Source: Hyalangium gracile (GTDB lineage Bacteria; Myxococcota; Myxococcia; Myxococcales; Myxococcaceae). From it: a stretch of 64,000 bases of DNA. A program made the position numbers and the translations under genes. Positions 60,423-64,000 of this stretch are shown piece by piece. Location of the stretch: NCBI RefSeq assembly GCF_020103725.1, contig NZ_JAHXBG010000011.1, forward strand, positions 1 through 64,000, in the 5' to 3' direction. Every line of letters begins with the position of its first letter. The stretch's first letter is position 1. Below the pieces are notes generated by a model. The model was not told the origin of the DNA. It saw nothing but the letters and a program-made list of their open reading frames with translations, and ran no database searches.

Positions 60423-62294
60423 CTACGTGCCGATGGCGATGAAGTGGAAGTAGCGGTTGTCCGGCTTGCCGTCCCCGTCGCCTGTCTTGACGCGGAACTT
60501 CTCCTTCGTGTTGAAGACGACCACCACGTTGTCCCTCGTGTCTCCACCCTGGTTGTTGCTGCCGGTGTACTGCTGGGTCGCAATGATGGTGGGCACGCCG
60601 CCGAAGGCATGGGTGAAGTTGACGTCGTAGAGGCCGGTGCCCGCCTTGGAGACCGTGAAGCCCGTTCCGACGTTGATCGCACCATCGCCGTGGACGGAGC
60701 CGCGGATCATCCGGACTCGCTCCGGGAACCCGGACACGAAGGCATCGCCCTGGTTGCGGGAGTCGATCTTGACGGCGCCATCGCTCTGCCAGGAGAGCGC
60801 GATGCGCTCCCCCCCATTCAGAGTGCCGAGCGCGCCTCCGAGATTGCCGAAGAGCACCGGCCCGTCGGGCTTCTGATTGGCGAAAGTCCCGGCACTGCCG
60901 TACCAGGCGAGGCCGTGGTTCTTGTCGGCCGGGCCGCGCAGGTAGAGCGGCTTGTCGTTGAGGGCCACGAGGCTGAAGAAGGAGGTGTGGTTCGTGGGCC
61001 GTAGCTGCAGCTCGGCGCCCGCGATCTTGATGATGGAGTCCACACTCATCGTGAGCATCTCGTTGCCGGCGAAGTTCATCACCTTCAGCGGCCCCACGTT
61101 GGACGCCGTGGCCTGGATCTCGACCTGCGCGACGGGGGCCCGGGCGATGCCAATGCCGATGCGGCCCTGCTCGTTCCAGAAGAGCGCGGCGCGCTCCCCC
61201 CCGCTCGTCGTGCCGAGGGCTCCTCCGGTCCAGCCAAAGAGGAACGGGCCATCCACCCCGCGATCCTGGAGCAGCTTGTTTCCTCCATACCAGCCGAGGC
61301 CTTGGTTGGTATCGCTGTCGCGCAGGTAGAGGAGCTTGTTGGACAGGCGGACGGGGCCCTTGAAGGTGGTACCTCCCTCGGCGAACACGCTCAGCTTCCG
61401 ATCGTCAGACGTCTTGCCCGCGCCGACGATCTCCAGCGAGTCCGTCCACTGCTGGTAGGTGATCTTGCCGGCATCGACCTGCTTGTCGGTGCCCACGCCC
61501 AGCTCCAGGGTGGCTGCCCTGCCCCCCACGGCCACCCGTCCCACCCGATCCGCCGCGCCGACCGTGAGGATGCCGTCGTTGCCCAGCAGGAGCAGATCCT
61601 TGCCGGTGGCGTCCGACACCCGCAGCGGTGGGCGGTCGGCCACGCCCTTGATCTCGAGCTGCGCTCGGGCCGCGTTCGTCGTGCCGATCGTCAGCGGCTC
61701 GGAGAGCGCCAGGGCTCCGTCCAGCATCGCCCGCGCGCCGTCGCTGCTCGAGCGCAGCGAGAACGCCTTGCCGGAAGGGCCCCCGAGCCGCACGCCCGAG
61801 AACCGGCGCTTGTCCAGCTTCACGTTCGTCACCCTGCCGTCCGCCGCCACCGTCAGCTCGGCCAGCAGGATGCGGCCGTCGTCCGCCGTGCCTCCCGGGG
61901 CCTCGTGGAACACGAGCGCTGTCTCGGTGAAGCGGGTGTAGCCGCGGACGCCCTGGTCGCCCACCACCTCGTTGGTGGCCACCTCCTGGTAGCGGAGCAA
62001 CAGCCACCGGGTGCCCTGGTGCTCGCTGGTCAGCGTCCGGGCCTGGGCCGTGTCCAGCAGCAGGTGCCGGCCCTGATCGTCGATGGCCGTCCCGGGCGCC
62101 ACGGTGACCACGGCGCCGCTGCTCGTCACCTCCAGCCCCCAGGCGATGCCCGACACGTGGAGCAGCCGGTCATGCCGGCGCTGCCGGTCGATGTGGTACT
62201 TCTGCTCGTCGATGAAGTCCTGCTCGGACAGGTACTGGTTGTTGAAGTAGCGCGGCCGCTGGGTGACGTAGTCTGGCTGGTTGTAGTCCGCCAT
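60423..62294 (-). CDS. Fibre-like protein of the contractile injection system
   Basis: 623 residues. The N-terminus (MADYNQPDYVTQRPRYFNNQYL) matches the particle-binding end of eCIS/phage tail fibres. A beta-rich shaft follows, with two related repeats of about 60 residues (YLRDSDTNQGLGWYGG...GGALGTTSGGERAALFW and YLRGPADKNHGLAWYG...GGALGTLNGGERIALSW) about 120 residues apart. A C-terminal tip has GTGLYDVNFTHAFGGVP and IIATQQYTGS. It should recognise target cells. Close to the tail-I gene (12 bp) on the same strand; likely cotranscribed. Confidence 0.75.
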   Translation of the reverse strand: MADYNQPDYVTQRPRYFNNQYLSEQDFIDEQKYHIDRQRRHDRLLHVSGIAWGLEVTSSGAVVTVAPGTAIDDQGRHLLLDTAQARTLTSEHQGTRWLLLRYQEVATNEVVGDQGVRGYTRFTETALVFHEAPGGTADDGRILLAELTVAADGRVTNVKLDKRRFSGVRLGGPSGKAFSLRSSSDGARAMLDGALALSEPLTIGTTNAARAQLEIKGVADRPPLRVSDATGKDLLLLGNDGILTVGAADRVGRVAVGGRAATLELGVGTDKQVDAGKITYQQWTDSLEIVGAGKTSDDRKLSVFAEGGTTFKGPVRLSNKLLYLRDSDTNQGLGWYGGNKLLQDRGVDGPFLFGWTGGALGTTSGGERAALFWNEQGRIGIGIARAPVAQVEIQATASNVGPLKVMNFAGNEMLTMSVDSIIKIAGAELQLRPTNHTSFFSLVALNDKPLYLRGPADKNHGLAWYGSAGTFANQKPDGPVLFGNLGGALGTLNGGERIALSWQSDGAVKIDSRNQGDAFVSGFPERVRMIRGSVHGDGAINVGTGFTVSKAGTGLYDVNFTHAFGGVPTIIATQQYTGSNNQGGDTRDNVVVVFNTKEKFRVKTGDGDGKPDNRYFHFIAIGT

Positions 62295-62306
62295 GGTGCA
62301 GCTCCT

Positions 62307-62948
62307 CTAGAGCTTGACGTTCAGGGTGCCCGAGCCGAGCACCGTGTTCTTCCCCACCGTCAGGCGGTTCGGGCCTTCGGTGACGATCTGCATCTGTGGA
62401 TACCGGATCGCGAGCCCATAGAAGGTGTGCGCCGGCTTCTCCTGCTCGATGATGGCCTGGGCGATGCGGAACCTGCGCGCCAGCAGCGTCGCGTCGCGCT
62501 CGGCCACCGAGAACGACACCCGGAAGTAGTAGGGGGTGTTGTCGTCCTCGTGGATCTCGATGTCCGTCTCCGAGCCCAGGTAGATGCGCAGCATCTCCTT
62601 GAGCCCCGCGGGGGTGCCGCGCAGCCGGTACAGCGCGGGGATGCGGCGGATGAACCGGCGGCGCGTCTCCTCGTCCCAGTCGTCCCGCAGGCTGGTGGCG
62701 ACCCAGCCCGCCAGCCAGGGCAGGAACTCCGCGGGGGCGCGCTCGTCCTCGCGCTCTCCGTCCCCTCCGGGCTGGAAGTAGGTGTGGATGCGATCCAGGA
62801 TCTGCTCGACGGCTTGCGGCTCCTGGGCCAGGTCCAACCCGCCCAGGATGCGCTCGAAGGCGAGCAGGAAGCGCCCCAGGAACGGCTCGGCCTGGAAGAC
62901 CGCGGGCAGGTGCTGGAGGTAGCGGCTCACGGGTTCGTTCGAAGCCAT
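62307..62948 (-). CDS. Tail protein I-like (baseplate) protein of the injection system
   Basis: 213 residues. It matches the phage-tail-protein-I/TIGR02242 group: VSRYLQHLPAVFQAEPFLGRFLLAFERILGGLD, PAEFLPWLAGWVATSLRDDW, RRRFIRRIPALYRLRGTPAGLKEMLRIYLG. These proteins form part of the baseplate that joins fibre and tube in phages, R-type pyocins and eCIS. It overlaps the upstream baseplate-J gene by 22 bp. Confidence 0.88.
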   Translation of the reverse strand: MASNEPVSRYLQHLPAVFQAEPFLGRFLLAFERILGGLDLAQEPQAVEQILDRIHTYFQPGGDGEREDERAPAEFLPWLAGWVATSLRDDWDEETRRRFIRRIPALYRLRGTPAGLKEMLRIYLGSETDIEIHEDDNTPYYFRVSFSVAERDATLLARRFRIAQAIIEQEKPAHTFYGLAIRYPQMQIVTEGPNRLTVGKNTVLGSGTLNVKL

Positions 62949-64000
62949 TGGCCCCCCACGAAGTCGAAGGTCTTGAAGGTCAGCGTCCCCAGCGCGGGCA
63001 GCTCGTGCGAGAACAGGCGGAGGGAGCCATCGGCCAGGCGCCGTGTGGTGTCGTTCGTGACGCCGAGCACCACGCCGTGAGCTGTCCCGCCTCCCTCCAC
63101 GGACTCGCCGTCGGTGCCCACGAAGTCGACGCCGGGCACGCCGCTCAGCACCTCATACACCTCGGAGAGGTAGATGCTGCGTCCGAAGGGCCAGCCCTTG
63201 CCGTCCCTGCCACCCGTCAGGGGGTGCAGGTAGCGCTGCAGGGCAAAGGACGCATCCTGGATGACGGTCTGGGGCAGGGCGTCCGAGCGCAGGTAGAGCT
63301 CCGCGCTGAGGTTCACCTGCACGGAGGCCGGCGCCAGGACGTGGTGCTTCGTGGTGAGAAGGCGGCGCTCATCGAGGAAGGCGTGGAGCGCGTTCAGCAG
63401 GGCGCTCGGGGCCGCGAGCGGCAGGGTGGCATCACGCCACGAGGTGCCCTGGCCCTGGCCGTCCTGTCCCCCGGACTTGAGGTTGCGCACGACGTTGCCG
63501 GGAGGGCCGTCGTCGCAGGGGAAGCAGGCGACGAGGGCGTCATCGTCTCCGCGCGGCAGGCGCTTGAGATCGTCGGCGAGCTGCCCCACCGTCCGCGCCA
63601 TGCGCCACAGGCACACGTCGCTGATGAAGCCGCTGAAGGAGTACACCTTGCCATCCCGAGCGTCGGTGCTGGGGCCGCCGAGCCGCAGGGGCAGAGGCGC
63701 CGCGCTCAGGGGGATGGCGCCCTGCAGGGCCGCCTCGCCGACCACCCGCCCGCTGAGGTGGAGGCGGAAGGTGGCGCCGTCCTCCATGTGGGTGCGGGTG
63801 ATGGAGATGTGGGTCCAGGTTCCCTCCTGGATCAGGCCCGGCTGCGAGGACAGCTGCCGGACTCCGGCCAGGGAGAAGGACAGGCTCCCATCCGGCTCCA
63901 GCACCAGCGCGCTCCCCTCCAGGCCGCCCCGGGAGAACAGCATCTGGCGCCCCTTGCCCAGGTCCAGCGGGTGGATCCACGCGGAGAAGGTGGTGTCCTC
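62927..64000 (-). CDS. Baseplate-J-like protein with concanavalin/LamG-type insertion (5' end outside the window)
   Basis: 358 codons visible; the start is beyond the right edge. The visible N-part shows a LamG-type concanavalin fold (TTFSAWIHPLDLGKGRQML, LFSRGG, WTHISITRTHMEDGATFRLHL, FSGFISDVCLWRMART). The C-part (LLTTKHHVLAPASVQVNLSAEL to YLSEVYEVLSGVPGVDFVG) is typical of the J/gp47 family that forms the baseplate wedges. A sugar-binding-type domain in a baseplate protein is unusual. Cotranscribed with the tail-I and fibre genes. Confidence 0.8.
   Translation of the reverse strand, partial: EDTTFSAWIHPLDLGKGRQMLFSRGGLEGSALVLEPDGSLSFSLAGVRQLSSQPGLIQEGTWTHISITRTHMEDGATFRLHLSGRVVGEAALQGAIPLSAAPLPLRLGGPSTDARDGKVYSFSGFISDVCLWRMARTVGQLADDLKRLPRGDDDALVACFPCDDGPPGNVVRNLKSGGQDGQGQGTSWRDATLPLAAPSALLNALHAFLDERRLLTTKHHVLAPASVQVNLSAELYLRSDALPQTVIQDASFALQRYLHPLTGGRDGKGWPFGRSIYLSEVYEVLSGVPGVDFVGTDGESVEGGGTAHGVVLGVTNDTTRRLADGSLRLFSHELPALGTLTFKTFDFVGGQWLRTNP

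Overview
The window looks like chromosomal DNA from a myxobacterium, probably of the Cystobacterineae (Archangium/Cystobacter/Stigmatella-like). The grounds are very high G+C with codons ending in G or C, many two-component and Ser/Thr kinases, a MYXO-CTERM-like sorting tail on a secreted amidase, MshEN/HD/DUF4388 proteins, and lipoprotein toxin/immunity and contractile-injection genes typical of the group. No database search was possible; family names rest on motifs read in the translations.

Layout. 1-2.2 kb: start of a Ser/Thr kinase running off the left edge, a peptidoglycan-binding relic, and a flavin amine oxidase broken by an internal deletion. 2.3-14.2 kb: a signalling block with a PAS/GAF histidine kinase, a coupled pair of membrane histidine kinase plus receiver-kinase whose phosphoacceptor His is Asn, and an OmpR-type response regulator with its HAMP histidine kinase. 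Interleaved are a sarcosine-oxidase-like enzyme, a DUF2891 protein and a MOSC protein. 14.4-20 kb: GST, a lipoprotein-like protein with pentapeptide repeats, a metallophosphoesterase, a DUF2780 protein, a truncated Cys-rich ORF and a ketopantoate-reductase-like enzyme. 20-25 kb: an astacin-type protease and a 1396-aa protein carrying a bulb-lectin domain, apparently one operon. 25-45 kb: mostly core and housekeeping genes (cyclic-nucleotide-type MscS channel, holB-holA, metG-HEAT-TatD, YhaM-like nuclease, rRNA-methyltransferase-like protein, FAD dehydrogenase, diacylglycerol kinase). 45.7-52.4 kb: secreted amidase, then gap-pgk-tpiA-secG-tRNA-Leu(GAG), the central glycolytic and secretion cluster with readable promoters and a strong terminator.

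The two accessory systems lie to the right of the tRNA. At 52.5-55.7 kb is a short operon of a lipoprotein with a C-terminal PD-(D/E)XK-like toxin domain, two tandem DUF3396-type immunity paralogues and a small unknown gene. It resembles the SitA/SitI kin-discrimination cassettes of myxobacteria. From 55.8 kb to the right edge is part of an extracellular contractile injection system (eCIS): a DUF4157 (eCIS_core) protein whose C-terminus reads as an OTU-like cysteine protease, a divergent AAA+ ATPase, a fibre-like protein, a tail-protein-I homologue and a baseplate-J-like protein with a LamG-type insertion. The eCIS effector with a candidate OTU protease warhead is the most interesting item in the window.
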